Origin: Bradyrhizobium manausense
Lineage (GTDB): Bacteria > Pseudomonadota > Alphaproteobacteria > Rhizobiales > Xanthobacteraceae
Length of the DNA stretch: 64,000 nucleotides
Assembly: GCF_018130615.1 (NCBI RefSeq)
Contig: NZ_JAFCKB010000005.1
Location: 371,246-435,245, forward strand
Direction of reading: 5' to 3'
In this document: piece by piece, positions 1 to 9,288 of the stretch
How the letters are laid out: every line of letters begins with the position of its first letter
How positions within the stretch are numbered: position 1 is the stretch's first letter
The notes under the pieces: generated by a model
Told to the model about the DNA's origin: nothing
Database searches by the model: none
Seen by the model: only the letters and a program-made list of their open reading frames with translations
Made by a program: the position numbers and the translations under genes

Positions 1-673
1 GCGCTATTGGAAATGACAGCAGGATCGGGCGCACGGTCGATGCGGTCACGGTCAGCTTCAGCACGCCGGTGCCATCGAGGCTCCCGATCAGAAGCGCTGC
101 CGAGCGGCCGACCGGCGCAAGCGAGATCTGACGAAACGCGAAGCGGCGTTTCAGTGCAGCAATTGGAATGTCGATCTGCCGCAGCAGGTCGCCCGGCGAG
201 AGGCGGTTGCGCTGATTACCCGTGACGAATTCGGCAACGGCAATTCTCTGTTCGCCGCCGCCGGCCTTCCAGATGGTGCAGACGCCGTCGAGTGCGGCGG
301 TAAGCGAGATCATTGGACCCGCCGGCAGCGACATGCAGAGATTGCCGCCCACCGTCGCCGTCTTCCAGATCTTGAAGGAGGCGAGGAAGGCGCGGCAGCA
401 TTGGCTGATCAGCGGCGCGGCGAGCCAGTCGGGCGGGCAGGCGAGCGCATCGAGCTGCGAGATCGTGCAGGTGGCGGCGATGCTGAGGTGCCTTTCGGTG
501 ATCGCCAGTGCCGGCCATTTCAGATCAGTAAGATCGATCAGCCGCGTGAGGTGGATCTGCGGCTCCGAGAACAGCCACGTGCCGCCCGCGAGCCAAGCAT
601 CGCCTGGCGTCCAGGCGGGCAACTGGGCTCGGGTTTGCGGATGGGAGACCGCTGTGATGGTATTCAAGTCCAT
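1..673 (-). CDS. FAD-binding subunit of xanthine dehydrogenase-type molybdenum hydroxylase (3' end outside window)
   Basis: The gene opens with ATG at 671-673 and runs off the left edge, so only about 224 N-terminal residues are visible. The protein has the layout of the FAD (medium) subunit of molybdenum hydroxylases. An early AGGTWL stretch and a later TATVGGNLCMSLPAGPM stretch correspond to the two flavin-contacting glycine-rich motifs of this family. Such subunits pass electrons from an Fe-S/Mo centre to NAD or oxygen. It is divergent from the 8-oxoguanine deaminase gene, which fits a purine-oxidation role such as xanthine to urate. CO dehydrogenase-type hydroxylases share the fold, so the substrate is inferred from context. 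Confidence 0.8.
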   Translation of the reverse strand, partial: MDLNTITAVSHPQTRAQLPAWTPGDAWLAGGTWLFSEPQIHLTRLIDLTDLKWPALAITERHLSIAATCTISQLDALACPPDWLAAPLISQCCRAFLASFKIWKTATVGGNLCMSLPAGPMISLTAALDGVCTIWKAGGGEQRIAVAEFVTGNQRNRLSPGDLLRQIDIPIAALKRRFAFRQISLAPVGRSAALLIGSLDGTGVLKLTVTASTVRPILLSFPIA

Positions 674-716
674 GGCTGCGATAGCGCCTGCGCCGGGTGA
701 TTTGTCACGAGGGAAA

Positions 717-728
717 GTCTTGCAAGAC
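717..728. promoter_or_regulatory. Perfect 12-bp palindrome in the divergent promoter region
   Basis: GTCTTGCAAGAC reads the same on both strands and lies in the 153-bp gap between the FAD-subunit gene and the 8-oxoguanine deaminase gene. A symmetric site here is a natural operator for a dimeric regulator serving both genes. No regulator is encoded next to it. Confidence 0.35.
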
Positions 729-826
729 CAGCGCCAAGTGGCAACAACAAGTCGCGGTAATCACGCTCTCGGGCTGGCCCTTGCCTTGCAGGCCCGTCGT
801 CAGCGGATGTCAGGAGAAGCAGGCGC

Positions 827-2176
827 ATGACCGACGCAAGACCGATCTGGATCAGGGATCCCCTGGCTATCCTCGCCGATGGCGCTGGGCGCGGAATCGT
901 CGTGAGGGAGGGCCGCATCGTCGAACTCGTGCCGGCCGGCGGAACGCCCGTGACCGCAGATGTCACGGTGTTTGATGCGCGCGAGCATGTCGTGCTACCG
1001 GGCCTCATCAACACCCATCATCATTTTTATCAGACGCTGACCCGGACGCTGCCGGCGGCGATGGATCGCGAGCTGTTCCCCTGGCTCCAGGCGCTGTACC
1101 CGATTTGGGCCAAGCTGACGCCTGAGGCGCTGGAGCTCGGTGTCACCGTGGCGATGTCCGAGCTGCTGCTGTCGGGCTGCACCACCACGACCGATCATCA
1201 CTACGTCTTCCCGGCGGGGCTCGAGGAGTCCGTCGATATCGAGGTCGGCGTCGCAAAGCGGCTCGGCGTGCGCGTGCTGCTGACGCGCGGCTCGATGAAC
1301 CTGTCGCAGCGCGACGGCGGCCTGCCGCCGGATAGCGTCGTGCAGGACGAGGACACCATCCTCGCCGACAGCGCGCGCGTGGTGGCGAGGCATCACCAGC
1401 GCGGTGCGGATGCGATGGTGCAGATCGCGCTGGCGCCATGCTCGCCGTTTTCGGTGACGACATCACTGATGCGCGCCACCGCCGAACTCGCCGACAAGCT
1501 CGACGTGCGCCTGCACACTCATCTCGCCGAGACCGAGGACGAGAACCAGTTTTGCCAGCAGATGTACGGCTGCCGCCCGCTCGACTATCTCGAACAATGC
1601 GGCTGGCTCAATGCGCGAACCTGGCTCGCCCATGGCATCTTTTTCAACGCCGACGAGATGAAACGGCTCGGCAAGGCCAAGACCACCATCAGCCACTGCG
1701 CGTGCAGCAACCAGCTGCTGGCCTCCGGCTGCTGCCCGGTCTGCGAGATGGAGGAGGCTGGTGTCGGCATCGGCATCGGCGTCGACGGCTCGGCCTCCAA
1801 CGATGGATCCAACCTGATGCAGGAGGTGCGCGCGGCCTTCCTGCTGCAGCGGGCGCGCTACGGCGTGAGCAAGGTCAGTCACAGGGATGCGCTGCGCTGG
1901 GCGACCCAGGGCTCGGCGGCCTGCGTCGGCCGGCCGGAGCTTGGCGAGATCGCGGTCGGCAAGGCCGCCGACCTCGCGCTATTCAGGCTCGATGAGCTGC
2001 GCTTCTCAGGCCACGGCGATCCCTTGGCCGCATTGGTGCTGTGTGGGGCGTATCGGGCCGATCGGGTGATGGTGGCGGGGAACTGGGCCGTGGTCGACGG
2101 CGCGATCCCCGGGATGGACGTCGCCGATCTCGTCCGCCGGCACAGCGCTGCGGCGCGGGCGATGCAGGTGGGATAG
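827..2176 (+). CDS. 8-oxoguanine deaminase (amidohydrolase family)
   Basis: This 449-aa member of the metal-dependent amidohydrolase superfamily most resembles bacterial 8-oxoguanine deaminases, which convert 8-oxoguanine to urate plus ammonia in the cytoplasm. The first metal motif is the NTHHHFYQT segment (HxH at residues 64-66). Further ligands are His232 in LHTHLAE, His269 in LAHG and Asp320 in GVDGSASND. The Cys-rich HCACSN loop near 290 is typical of the TrzN/8-oxoguanine deaminase branch. AGGAG precedes the ATG by about 10 bases. It is divergent from the xanthine-dehydrogenase-like subunit and convergent with a nucleobase transporter. A related chlorohydrolase-type function cannot be excluded. 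Confidence 0.82.
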   Translation: MTDARPIWIRDPLAILADGAGRGIVVREGRIVELVPAGGTPVTADVTVFDAREHVVLPGLINTHHHFYQTLTRTLPAAMDRELFPWLQALYPIWAKLTPEALELGVTVAMSELLLSGCTTTTDHHYVFPAGLEESVDIEVGVAKRLGVRVLLTRGSMNLSQRDGGLPPDSVVQDEDTILADSARVVARHHQRGADAMVQIALAPCSPFSVTTSLMRATAELADKLDVRLHTHLAETEDENQFCQQMYGCRPLDYLEQCGWLNARTWLAHGIFFNADEMKRLGKAKTTISHCACSNQLLASGCCPVCEMEEAGVGIGIGVDGSASNDGSNLMQEVRAAFLLQRARYGVSKVSHRDALRWATQGSAACVGRPELGEIAVGKAADLALFRLDELRFSGHGDPLAALVLCGAYRADRVMVAGNWAVVDGAIPGMDVADLVRRHSAAARAMQVG

Positions 2177-2186
2177 GAAAATAGAA

Positions 2187-2250
2187 GGAGGGGGCGACCA
2201 CAAGTGCCGGGTGCTTCTGGCCACCCCCTCCGAACCTCCTCCGGGAGGAG
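2187..2250. terminator. Paired hairpins between convergent genes
   Basis: GGAGGGGG (2187-2194) pairs with CCCCCTCC (2224-2231), and CTCCTC (2236-2241) pairs with GAGGAG (2245-2250) over a 3-base loop. Both lie between the convergent stop codons of the deaminase and the substrate-binding protein. Neither has a long T run, so this is a plausible but not strong bidirectional terminator. Confidence 0.4.
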
Positions 2251-2279
2251 CAGGTGATTTAGGCAATGCAAGAAGCGTG

Positions 2280-3359
2280 CTACTTGCCCGGCAGCTTGTC
2301 GTCGATGCCCTTCACGTAGAAATTCATGCCGAGAATCTGGCCGTCATCGAGATTGGCGCCGCCCTTGCACTCGATCTCCTTGCCGTCCTGCCCAATGACC
2401 GGGCATTTGAACGGGTGCAGCTTGCCGGCGGTGATCGCCGCCTGGGCATCCTCGGCGATCTTTTTCACATCGTCGGGCATGTTGGTATACGGCGCCATCG
2501 CGAACATGTGGCTGTCGAGGCCGCCCCAGGTGTCCTCCGACTTCCAGGTGCCGTCGAGCTCAGCCTTGACGCGGGCGATGTAGTAGGGGCCCCAGGTGTC
2601 GAGGATCGAGGTCAGCTGGGTCTTGGGGCCGAACTTGATCATCTCGGAGTCCTGACCGAAGGCAAGCTTGCCGCGTTCGCTGGCGATCTGCATCGCGGCC
2701 GGCGAGTCCGTGTGCTGCATGATGACGTCAGCGCCCTGGTCGATCAGCGCCTTCGCAGCGTCGGCTTCCTTGGGCGGATCGAACCAGGTGTTGGCCCAGA
2801 TGATCTTGACCTTGATGTTGGGGTTGATGGTCTGCGCCGCGAGTATCGTCGCGTTGATGCCGGAGACGACCTCCGGAATTGGGAACGAGCCGATATAGCC
2901 GAGCACGCCGGACTTCGACATCTTGGCCGCGATCAGGCCTTGAATGTAGCGGCCCTGATACCATTTCGACGAATACGTCGACATGTTCGCGTTGCGCTTG
3001 TAGCCGGTGGCGTGCTCGAAATGCACGTTCGGATATTTCTTGGCGACCTTTAAAGTCGGATCCATATAGCCGAAGGATGTCGTGAAGATCAGCTTGTTGC
3101 CGGCGCGGACGAGTTGCTCGATGGCGCGCTCGGCGTCGGGGCCTTCGGGAACTTTTTCGAGATACGTGACCTCGATCTTGTCGCCGAGCTCCTTCTCGAG
3201 CGCCAGGCGTCCTTGATCGTGCTGGTAGGTCCAGCCGAGATCGCCGATCGGACCGAGGTAAATGAAACCGACTTTCAATTTGTCGGCAGCGGAGGCTGCG
3301 CTAACGCTCCCGGCAAGCAGAAGGCCAGTTGCCAGCGCAAGAAGTGATTTCCTCATCAT
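2280..3359 (-). CDS. BMP-family ABC transporter substrate-binding protein (nucleoside/purine type)
   Basis: This 359-aa periplasmic protein begins MMRKSLLALATGLLLAG and has a Sec signal peptide ending near SAASA|AD. The body matches the Bmp/PnrA (Med) family that binds nucleosides or nucleobases: KVGFIYLGPIGDLGWTY at the start, then FTTSFGYMDP and HFEHATGYK. An in-frame opening exists 231 bases further upstream, but the signal peptide and a GGAG site just before 3359 favour this start. It is the last gene of an ATPase-permease-permease-binding protein operon. The 8-oxoguanine deaminase next door suggests a purine ligand. Confidence 0.88.
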   Translation of the reverse strand: MMRKSLLALATGLLLAGSVSAASAADKLKVGFIYLGPIGDLGWTYQHDQGRLALEKELGDKIEVTYLEKVPEGPDAERAIEQLVRAGNKLIFTTSFGYMDPTLKVAKKYPNVHFEHATGYKRNANMSTYSSKWYQGRYIQGLIAAKMSKSGVLGYIGSFPIPEVVSGINATILAAQTINPNIKVKIIWANTWFDPPKEADAAKALIDQGADVIMQHTDSPAAMQIASERGKLAFGQDSEMIKFGPKTQLTSILDTWGPYYIARVKAELDGTWKSEDTWGGLDSHMFAMAPYTNMPDDVKKIAEDAQAAITAGKLHPFKCPVIGQDGKEIECKGGANLDDGQILGMNFYVKGIDDKLPGK

Positions 3360-3435
3360 CAATCTCCAAACATCAGGGGAAAGCCACGATCCGCAACCTG
3401 CGCGCCCCATCGCGCACGCTGTGGAAATGAAAACG

Positions 3436-4353
3436 CTAACGGTCAGGTACGAACACGGTGCCCAGCGCGGCCGGTGCGGTCGAGCCGCCAGTCCGCGCGC
3501 GGGAGAGCAGGACCAGCACGATGACGGTCGCGAGATACGGCAGCGCCGACATGAATTGCGAGGGAATGCCGACACCCCAGCCTTGCGCATGCAACTGGAG
3601 GATCGTGACCGCGCCGAACAGGTAGGCGCCGACCACGAGCCGGCCCGGTCGCCAGGATGCGAACACGACCAGCGCCAGCGCGATCCAGCCGCGGCCCGCG
3701 GTCATGCCTGGAATGAAGAACGGCGTATAGGCGAGCGGCAGATAGGCTCCCGCAAGCCCGGCGCAGGCACCACCGAACATCACCGCAAAGGTGCGAATGC
3801 GCAGCACGGGATAGCCGAGCGCATGTGCCGAGACGTGGTTGTCGCCGCAGGCACGCAGGATCAATCCCGCGCGGGTGCGGTAGAGGAACCACCAGACGCC
3901 GATGATGAGTACGATGGAGAAATAGACGAAGGCGTCTTCGCCGAACAGCACGCGGCCGATCAGGGGAATCTCGGTAAGGCCGGGAATGGCAAGATGCGCC
4001 GCCGGCGTGATGCGTTCGCCAACGAAGCCCGCACCGATCAGGCCGGACAGGCCGATGCCGAAGATGGTCAGTGCCAATCCCGTGGCGACCTGGTTGACGG
4101 CGAGGCCAAGCGCCATGAGGGCGAAGATCAGCGACATCAGCGTGCCCGCGACCATGCCGAACAGCGCGCCGATGAAGATTGATCCGGTCAACCACGCGCC
4201 GGCAAAGCCGCAAGCGGCGCCCACGATCATCATGCCTTCAACGCCGAGGTTGAGCACGCCGGAACGTTCGGTGACGAGCTCACCCGTTGCCGCGATCAGG
4301 AGTGGTGTCGAGGCGGCGAGCACCGATAGGATGATGGCTTCAACCAGTTCCAC
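3436..4353 (-). CDS. ABC transporter permease, nucleoside/simple-sugar class (second permease)
   Basis: This 305-aa inner-membrane protein has about 8-9 hydrophobic segments. It carries the LVTERSGVLNLGVEGMM signature near residues 27-43 that typifies the BPD_transp_2 permeases paired with BMP-type binding proteins. Its start overlaps the end of the preceding permease gene by 14 bases, so the two are probably translationally coupled and form a heterodimeric channel. A 76-base gap separates it from the binding-protein gene. Confidence 0.88.
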   Translation of the reverse strand: MELVEAIILSVLAASTPLLIAATGELVTERSGVLNLGVEGMMIVGAACGFAGAWLTGSIFIGALFGMVAGTLMSLIFALMALGLAVNQVATGLALTIFGIGLSGLIGAGFVGERITPAAHLAIPGLTEIPLIGRVLFGEDAFVYFSIVLIIGVWWFLYRTRAGLILRACGDNHVSAHALGYPVLRIRTFAVMFGGACAGLAGAYLPLAYTPFFIPGMTAGRGWIALALVVFASWRPGRLVVGAYLFGAVTILQLHAQGWGVGIPSQFMSALPYLATVIVLVLLSRARTGGSTAPAALGTVFVPDR

Positions 4354-5431
4354 GAGCCACCTGTCGATTCGGGAAGACCAGCTTGAAACGATAGAGAATG
4401 AAGGAATCGCAGGCGAGCACGTAGAACAGCAGGATGCCCTGGAAGACCTTGGTCACGTCCAACGGAATCTTCATTGCGATCTGCGCCTGCTCGCCTCCGA
4501 TAAAGGTCAGTGCGAGAAAGAGGCCTGCAATAAATATTCCAAGCGGATTCAACCGGCCGAGGAAAGCGACGATGATCGCAGTGAAACCGTAGCCGGGCGA
4601 GATGCCGGGCTGGAGATGTCCGACGGGACCGGCGACCTCGATGATACCGGCAAGGCCAGCCAGCGCGCCCGACACCGCGAAGGTCAGGATGATCAGCTGG
4701 TTGGCGTTGAAGCCGCCGAACCGCGCCGCGCGCGGGGCAGCACCGACCACGCGGATCTCGAATCCCTTGATGGTGCGCCCGAGCAGGATCGCAGCCGCTG
4801 CGACGACGAGCAGCGCGATGATCGAGCCGAGATGCAGCCGGCCGCCTTCGATCAGAAGCGGCACGGTCGCGACGGAATCGAACTCCGCCGTGGTCGGGAA
4901 GTTGAAGCCATTCGGGTCACGCCAGGGACCGCGCACGAGATAGTCGAGGAAGAGGTCGGCGACATAGACCAGCATCAGGCTGGTCAGGATCTCGCTCGCG
5001 CCGAACCTCACCCTGCAGATCGCCGGGATCAGCGCATAGAGCGCGCCCGCGGCTGCGGCGAGCACGAGCATCGCCGGCAGCACCCAGACGCCGGCGTCGG
5101 TGCCTTGCGTCTTGACCGCGATCCAGCTTCCAGCAACGGCGCCGATCAAAAATTGTCCCTCGGCACCGATGTTCCAGGCATTGGCGATATAACAGAGCGC
5201 CAACCCGATCGCGATCATCACCAGCGGCGTCGCCTTCACCGCGATTTCCTGGAGCGAATAGCTGTCGGTCAGGGGCGCGATGAAATAGGCATGCAAGGCG
5301 AGGAGGGGATTCTTGCCGAGGACCGCAAACAGGATGGTCATGGTCACGATCGTCAGGCCGATCGCAACCAGCGGGGAGACCAGCGCGATCGTGTTGGAGC
5401 GCTCAGTTCGTTTCTCAAGCACCAACTGCAT
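4340..5431 (-). CDS. ABC transporter permease, nucleoside/simple-sugar class (first permease)
   Basis: This 363-aa permease has roughly ten membrane segments and the conserved CYIANAWNIGAEGQFLIG and QPGISPGYGFTAIIVA stretches of nucleoside-type permeases. The start at MQLVLEK was chosen because it overlaps the upstream ATPase gene by only 17 bases. A further in-frame start at 5497 would add a basic stretch unlike the family. It forms the transmembrane pore with the following permease. Confidence 0.88.
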   Translation of the reverse strand: MQLVLEKRTERSNTIALVSPLVAIGLTIVTMTILFAVLGKNPLLALHAYFIAPLTDSYSLQEIAVKATPLVMIAIGLALCYIANAWNIGAEGQFLIGAVAGSWIAVKTQGTDAGVWVLPAMLVLAAAAGALYALIPAICRVRFGASEILTSLMLVYVADLFLDYLVRGPWRDPNGFNFPTTAEFDSVATVPLLIEGGRLHLGSIIALLVVAAAAILLGRTIKGFEIRVVGAAPRAARFGGFNANQLIILTFAVSGALAGLAGIIEVAGPVGHLQPGISPGYGFTAIIVAFLGRLNPLGIFIAGLFLALTFIGGEQAQIAMKIPLDVTKVFQGILLFYVLACDSFILYRFKLVFPNRQVARGTG

Positions 5432-7004
5432 GCGCGGCCTCCTTCGGCTCGAGGCTGCTGCCGCCCATGAGAAGACCAAGCTTCTCGCGTGTTGCATCGC
5501 GCGTGGCGAGTGGCTCCGACAGACGGCCGTGGAACATCACGGCGATGCGATCGGCGATCTCGACGAGCTCGTCGAGATCCTGGCTGGTCACCAGCACGGC
5601 GGCGCCTGCCGTTGCGAGATCAAGCAATGCTTGGCGGATGACTGCGGCGGCGCCGGCATCGACGCCCCAGGTCGGCTGGCTGACCACCAACACGGCCGGG
5701 TTGCGCAGGATCTCGCGGCCGACGATGAATTTTTGCAGGTTGCCGCCGGAAAGGGATGCCGCTTCCGGATCCCGCTTGGCCTTGCGCACATCAAAGGTCT
5801 CGGTCGCGCGGTCCACTGTCTCCAGCGTGGCCGCCGTGTCGATGAAACCGTGGCTGACCATGCCGCTGGCGGCGTGCCCCGTCAGGAGTGCGTTTTCCGA
5901 TAGCTTCATGCGGGGGGCAGTGCCATGGCCGAGCCGCTCCTCCGGCACGAAGGCTGCGCCGAGCTTGCGCCGCTTGGTGATCGAGAGGTGGCCGGCGGCG
6001 ATACCTTCGATGACGACCGTGCCGGGATCCTTCGACAGCCGCTCGCCGGACAATGCGGCAAACAGCTCGTCCTGGCCATTGCCGGCGACACCGGCGATGC
6101 CGAGGATTTCGCCGCCCTTCAGCTCGAACGAGATATGCTGGAGTCGCACACCGTGCGCCTCTTCGGGGGTGAGCGAGAGATCGTTGACGACCAGGCGCGG
6201 TATCGTGGTCTGACGGCTCGCGGCCGATTTCACTTCCCTGATCTCGCCGCCAACCATCATGCGTGCGAGCGAGGCGGCGGTCTCGAGCCGGGGATTGCAG
6301 GTCTGGATTTTCCTGCCCCCGCGCAGGATCGTGGCAGTGTCGCAGAGCCGCTTCACCTCCTCGAGCTTGTGGCTGATGTAGAGGATAGCGCGGCCTTCAG
6401 CCTTGAGCCGCTCCAGCACGAGGAAGAGCTGGTCGGCTTCCTGCGGCGTCAGGACGGCAGTGGGCTCGTCCAGGATCAGGAATTTCGGATCTTGCATCAG
6501 CGCGCGGACGATCTCGATGCGCTGGCGCTCGCCGACGGAGAGCTGCCAGACCTCGCGCCTGGGATCGAGCGGCAGGCCATAGGTCTTCGACACTTGCTCC
6601 AGCCGCGCCGACATGTCTCTGAAGGATTCCTTGCCGTCGAGGCCGAGCGCGACATTCTCCGCCACGGTCAGATTGTCGAACAGCGAGAAGTGCTGGAACA
6701 CCATGCCGATGCCGCGGCTGCGCGCCTCGGACGGGCCGGACAGCACGATCGGTGTGCCCCGCCAGAGGATCTCGCCGGCGCTCGGCTGGATCAGCCCATA
6801 GATCGCCTTCACCAGCGTCGACTTGCCGGCGCCGTTTTCGCCCAGCAGCGCGTGGATCTCCTTGGGCCAGATGTCGATGTTGATGGAATCGTTGGCAAGG
6901 AAATCCCCATAACGCTTGGTGAGCCCGACCGTGCTGAGCAACGGGGACTCGCCGGAATGCAGGCCGTTAGGCGTCGGATCTAACATTCGTTGATACGCTG
7001 GCAT
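5415..7004 (-). CDS. ABC transporter ATP-binding protein, duplicated-domain nucleoside type
   Basis: This 529-aa protein holds two fused nucleotide-binding domains, as in the NupO/RbsA class. In the first domain Walker A is GENGAGKST (55-63), the signature is LSVGE (155-159) and Walker B is FLILDEPT (about 175-182). The second domain is degenerate: GNGQDE replaces Walker A, LSGGN is kept, and SQPTWGVD replaces Walker B, which is usual for the class. It is the first gene of this operon, so the promoter should lie in the 555-bp gap upstream. Starts at 7004 or 6986 are both possible. Confidence 0.88.
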   Translation of the reverse strand: MPAYQRMLDPTPNGLHSGESPLLSTVGLTKRYGDFLANDSINIDIWPKEIHALLGENGAGKSTLVKAIYGLIQPSAGEILWRGTPIVLSGPSEARSRGIGMVFQHFSLFDNLTVAENVALGLDGKESFRDMSARLEQVSKTYGLPLDPRREVWQLSVGERQRIEIVRALMQDPKFLILDEPTAVLTPQEADQLFLVLERLKAEGRAILYISHKLEEVKRLCDTATILRGGRKIQTCNPRLETAASLARMMVGGEIREVKSAASRQTTIPRLVVNDLSLTPEEAHGVRLQHISFELKGGEILGIAGVAGNGQDELFAALSGERLSKDPGTVVIEGIAAGHLSITKRRKLGAAFVPEERLGHGTAPRMKLSENALLTGHAASGMVSHGFIDTAATLETVDRATETFDVRKAKRDPEAASLSGGNLQKFIVGREILRNPAVLVVSQPTWGVDAGAAAVIRQALLDLATAGAAVLVTSQDLDELVEIADRIAVMFHGRLSEPLATRDATREKLGLLMGGSSLEPKEAAHAVGA

Positions 7005-7559
7005 GGGATGACATGCCTCAATAGTGGGCTAGTTTGAACCGGTGCGTAAGGTGTGAAAAAGCGTCATCCCTTGCCCAACGCTTCGGCAGGAAGCTTGGTA
7101 TCGCGAGTCGCGGCCGCTTCCAGGCCTATTCGGTCCTTGGACGGCCGGTGATCTCGCCTTCCGCACTGCGGCTGTTGCAAATTTGTGACGGTCTACGCCA
7201 AATCGGAACTCGTTGTGCAGGGCTTGATGTGAAGTTGAGCAAATTCGCATCGTCGCTCGCAAGCTTCGGCCGGTGGTGACGGCGATCGTCTCCGATCGTT
7301 GCGGTCGAATTGTTGTTTCAGCGCAAAAGGCAAGCGGAATCAAACGGGAATGTTCGGCAATGGCATCCGCCTGCTGCTGTCGATCGTCGGGAAGGCTGCC
7401 GCATAAAATCCCGTAAGATTTGGCTGCGTCACGCCGCGCGCTGCCGAAACAAGCGGCATGCCTTGAAAAAAGTTGAGGCTTCTCACCACGGGACTTCGGC
7501 GCAAGGGTCGCATCCAAGGGACGTTCATTTCTGCGCGTCCGAACTTGGGGGTTTTCAGG
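7005..7559. other. Long divergent intergenic region between transporter operon and channel gene
   Basis: This 555-bp gap must hold the promoters of the leftward transporter operon and of the rightward channel gene. It is less GC-rich than the flanks and has several AT-rich patches (for example near 7320-7350 and 7460-7475). I see no convincing protein gene, terminator or strong symmetric operator. An open frame on the minus strand (7029-7517) lacks recognisable features. Confidence 0.5.
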
Positions 7560-8666
7560 ATGTCGTTTCGTTTCAAGGCAATTGCAGCAACGGCGCTGTC
7601 ACTTGCTACGCTGGCCATCGGTGGCTGGGCTCACGCGGCGGATCTGCCGGTCAAGGCGGCCAAGAAGGCGGCCGACCTACCGTTCTTCCTAGTGATCGAC
7701 AACCGCGTGTCGTTCTCCTGGATGCCCAAGGGCACCGACCCCGGCATGTGGAGCGTCCGTCCCGACGGCAGCATCAACGGCACCACCGCCAAGCAGGTCT
7801 ACTCCTTCACGCACTTCGACCTCTGGGCCTACGGCACCAACTTCTTCACCATCTCGATGTTCAAGTCGGGCCATAACGATCCTGCTTCTCCCTGCACCGC
7901 GCCCGGCGTGACCATCACCGGCGGCGCCGGCGACTGCGCCGGTGCAACTGAGATCTATGGCCTGTTCCGCTCGACCTTGGGCTGGAACGAGCTGTTCAAT
8001 ACCAAGACCTTCACCATGGGTCCGCTGCACAACATTTCGTTCGAAGTCGGCATGGACGGCAACAGCGAGAACACCTTCCTCGCACCCGCCAAGCGCGATG
8101 TCGTCGCCGGTCTGCAATTCGCCTTCGACCTTCCCTACAAGGGCTATATCAACGTCGCTCCGTTGATGTACTGGGAGTTCTCGAACCACAACGCCTTCAC
8201 GCAGTGCGGCCTGTTCGGCGCGGGTACGCCCGGCGTGACCTGTAACTCCGACGGCAACGTCAGCTACAACCCGACATGGGCTGTCGAGATCAACTACTAC
8301 ATGGATCTCGGATTCCTGCCGCCGAACATGCAGTTCTGGTCGATCAGCGGCCGCGCCGGCTGGTATGGCCCGAAGGGCGATTCGAACGGCCTTGCTGCGC
8401 TCTCAGGTATCGGCCGGTTCTCGACCGCCTCGAAGACCGAGCTGAACAGCGAACCGATCCGCCTGACCCTTGACGCGTCGAAGGCGGTCTGGGGCGACAA
8501 GTACTCACACTTCGTCGACCTCTGGGTCGCCTATCGCTACTGGCAGAACAAGTTCGGCCTCGACCATAACGCCATGCCGGGCGTCTGCACGGTCGCCGCG
8601 ACCGGCCAGAGCACCAAGAGCTGCACCGAGTCCACGGTCTACGGGGGCGTCACCGTGAAGTTCTGA
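7560..8666 (+). CDS. Outer-membrane channel protein, possibly Tsx-like nucleoside channel
   Basis: This 368-aa secreted protein has a signal peptide (MSFRFKAIAATALSLAT, cleaved after AHA). The mature part alternates aromatic and polar residues and ends GGVTVKF, a C-terminal Phe strand typical of outer-membrane beta-barrels. The order of segments (FDLWAYGTNFFTISMFKSG, then TMGPLHNISFEVGMDG, then LQFAFDLPYKGYINVAP) looks to me like the nucleoside channel Tsx, but this is an eye-level comparison. It sits between two nucleoside-class ABC importers, which supports a role in bringing nucleosides or nucleobases across the outer membrane. A generic porin is the alternative. Confidence 0.55.
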   Translation: MSFRFKAIAATALSLATLAIGGWAHAADLPVKAAKKAADLPFFLVIDNRVSFSWMPKGTDPGMWSVRPDGSINGTTAKQVYSFTHFDLWAYGTNFFTISMFKSGHNDPASPCTAPGVTITGGAGDCAGATEIYGLFRSTLGWNELFNTKTFTMGPLHNISFEVGMDGNSENTFLAPAKRDVVAGLQFAFDLPYKGYINVAPLMYWEFSNHNAFTQCGLFGAGTPGVTCNSDGNVSYNPTWAVEINYYMDLGFLPPNMQFWSISGRAGWYGPKGDSNGLAALSGIGRFSTASKTELNSEPIRLTLDASKAVWGDKYSHFVDLWVAYRYWQNKFGLDHNAMPGVCTVAATGQSTKSCTESTVYGGVTVKF

Positions 8667-8789
8667 TGGGTACGCAGGCGTGGCGCTGCGCGGGACTGCG
8701 CGGCGCCAGTCGTGTAGGGTAGGGCGACTTGTCCGCCGTGGCTCGAAGAGCGAAGGCGGAAGCCTGCGATCTCGAGTTCGTGGCATTGT

Positions 8790-9275
8790 CTACTTCTTCC
8801 ACACGCCCTCGTGCAGCGCTTCGGCCTCGTTCTCAAGCAGCGGCCCCACCACCTTCGTCGGCCGCTGGCCGCTCGCAAACACCTCACGGCAGGGCAGGTC
8901 GAGCGTCGGGTTCTCCGGGTGGTTGCCAGTGACGCCGCGCAAGCGGTGTTCGCTGAGGCCGTAGACCACGCGCCCGATGCCGGCCCAGTAGATCGCGCCG
9001 GCGCACATCGCGCAGGGCTCGGCGGAGGAATAGAGCGTGGCTTTCGCCAGTACATCGCGACTGAGCCTGCGGCAGGCCTGGGTGGCCGCGAGGCGCTCGG
9101 CATGGGCGGTGCCGTCGCGATCCGGCATATAGCCGTTCTCGGCCTCGATCAGCACCATGCCGTCGGCATCGACGACGATGCAGCCAAAGGGGTGGTTGCC
9201 ATGGGTGAGGGAGCGGCGGGCGACCGCGAAGGATAAACGCAAAAAGTGCTCGTCGCGCTCAATTGCGCCGCTCAT
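8790..9275 (-). CDS. Nucleoside/guanine-type deaminase (cytidine deaminase superfamily)
   Basis: This 161-aa zinc deaminase has a complete active site. His58 and Glu60 lie in TAHAE, and Cys88 and Cys91 lie in PCAMC. HPFGCIVVD (28-36) forms the substrate strand. Guanine deaminase and tRNA adenosine deaminase share this frame. The setting in a purine/nucleobase import operon favours a free base or nucleoside substrate over tRNA. The start MSGAIERDEH follows the upstream ATPase stop by 13 bases; a longer reading from 9350 would run into that gene. It is the last gene of the operon. Confidence 0.75.
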   Translation of the reverse strand: MSGAIERDEHFLRLSFAVARRSLTHGNHPFGCIVVDADGMVLIEAENGYMPDRDGTAHAERLAATQACRRLSRDVLAKATLYSSAEPCAMCAGAIYWAGIGRVVYGLSEHRLRGVTGNHPENPTLDLPCREVFASGQRPTKVVGPLLENEAEALHEGVWKK

Positions 9276-9288
9276 CGCTGCTCCAGGG

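Noticed and set aside
3262-4182. Long plus-strand frame opposite the permease
   Set aside because: Antisense to a well-supported permease gene and without motifs.
7029-7517. 162-codon minus-strand frame in the divergent gap
   Set aside because: No ribosome site, no recognisable pattern, and it would fill the promoter region of two oppositely transcribed units.
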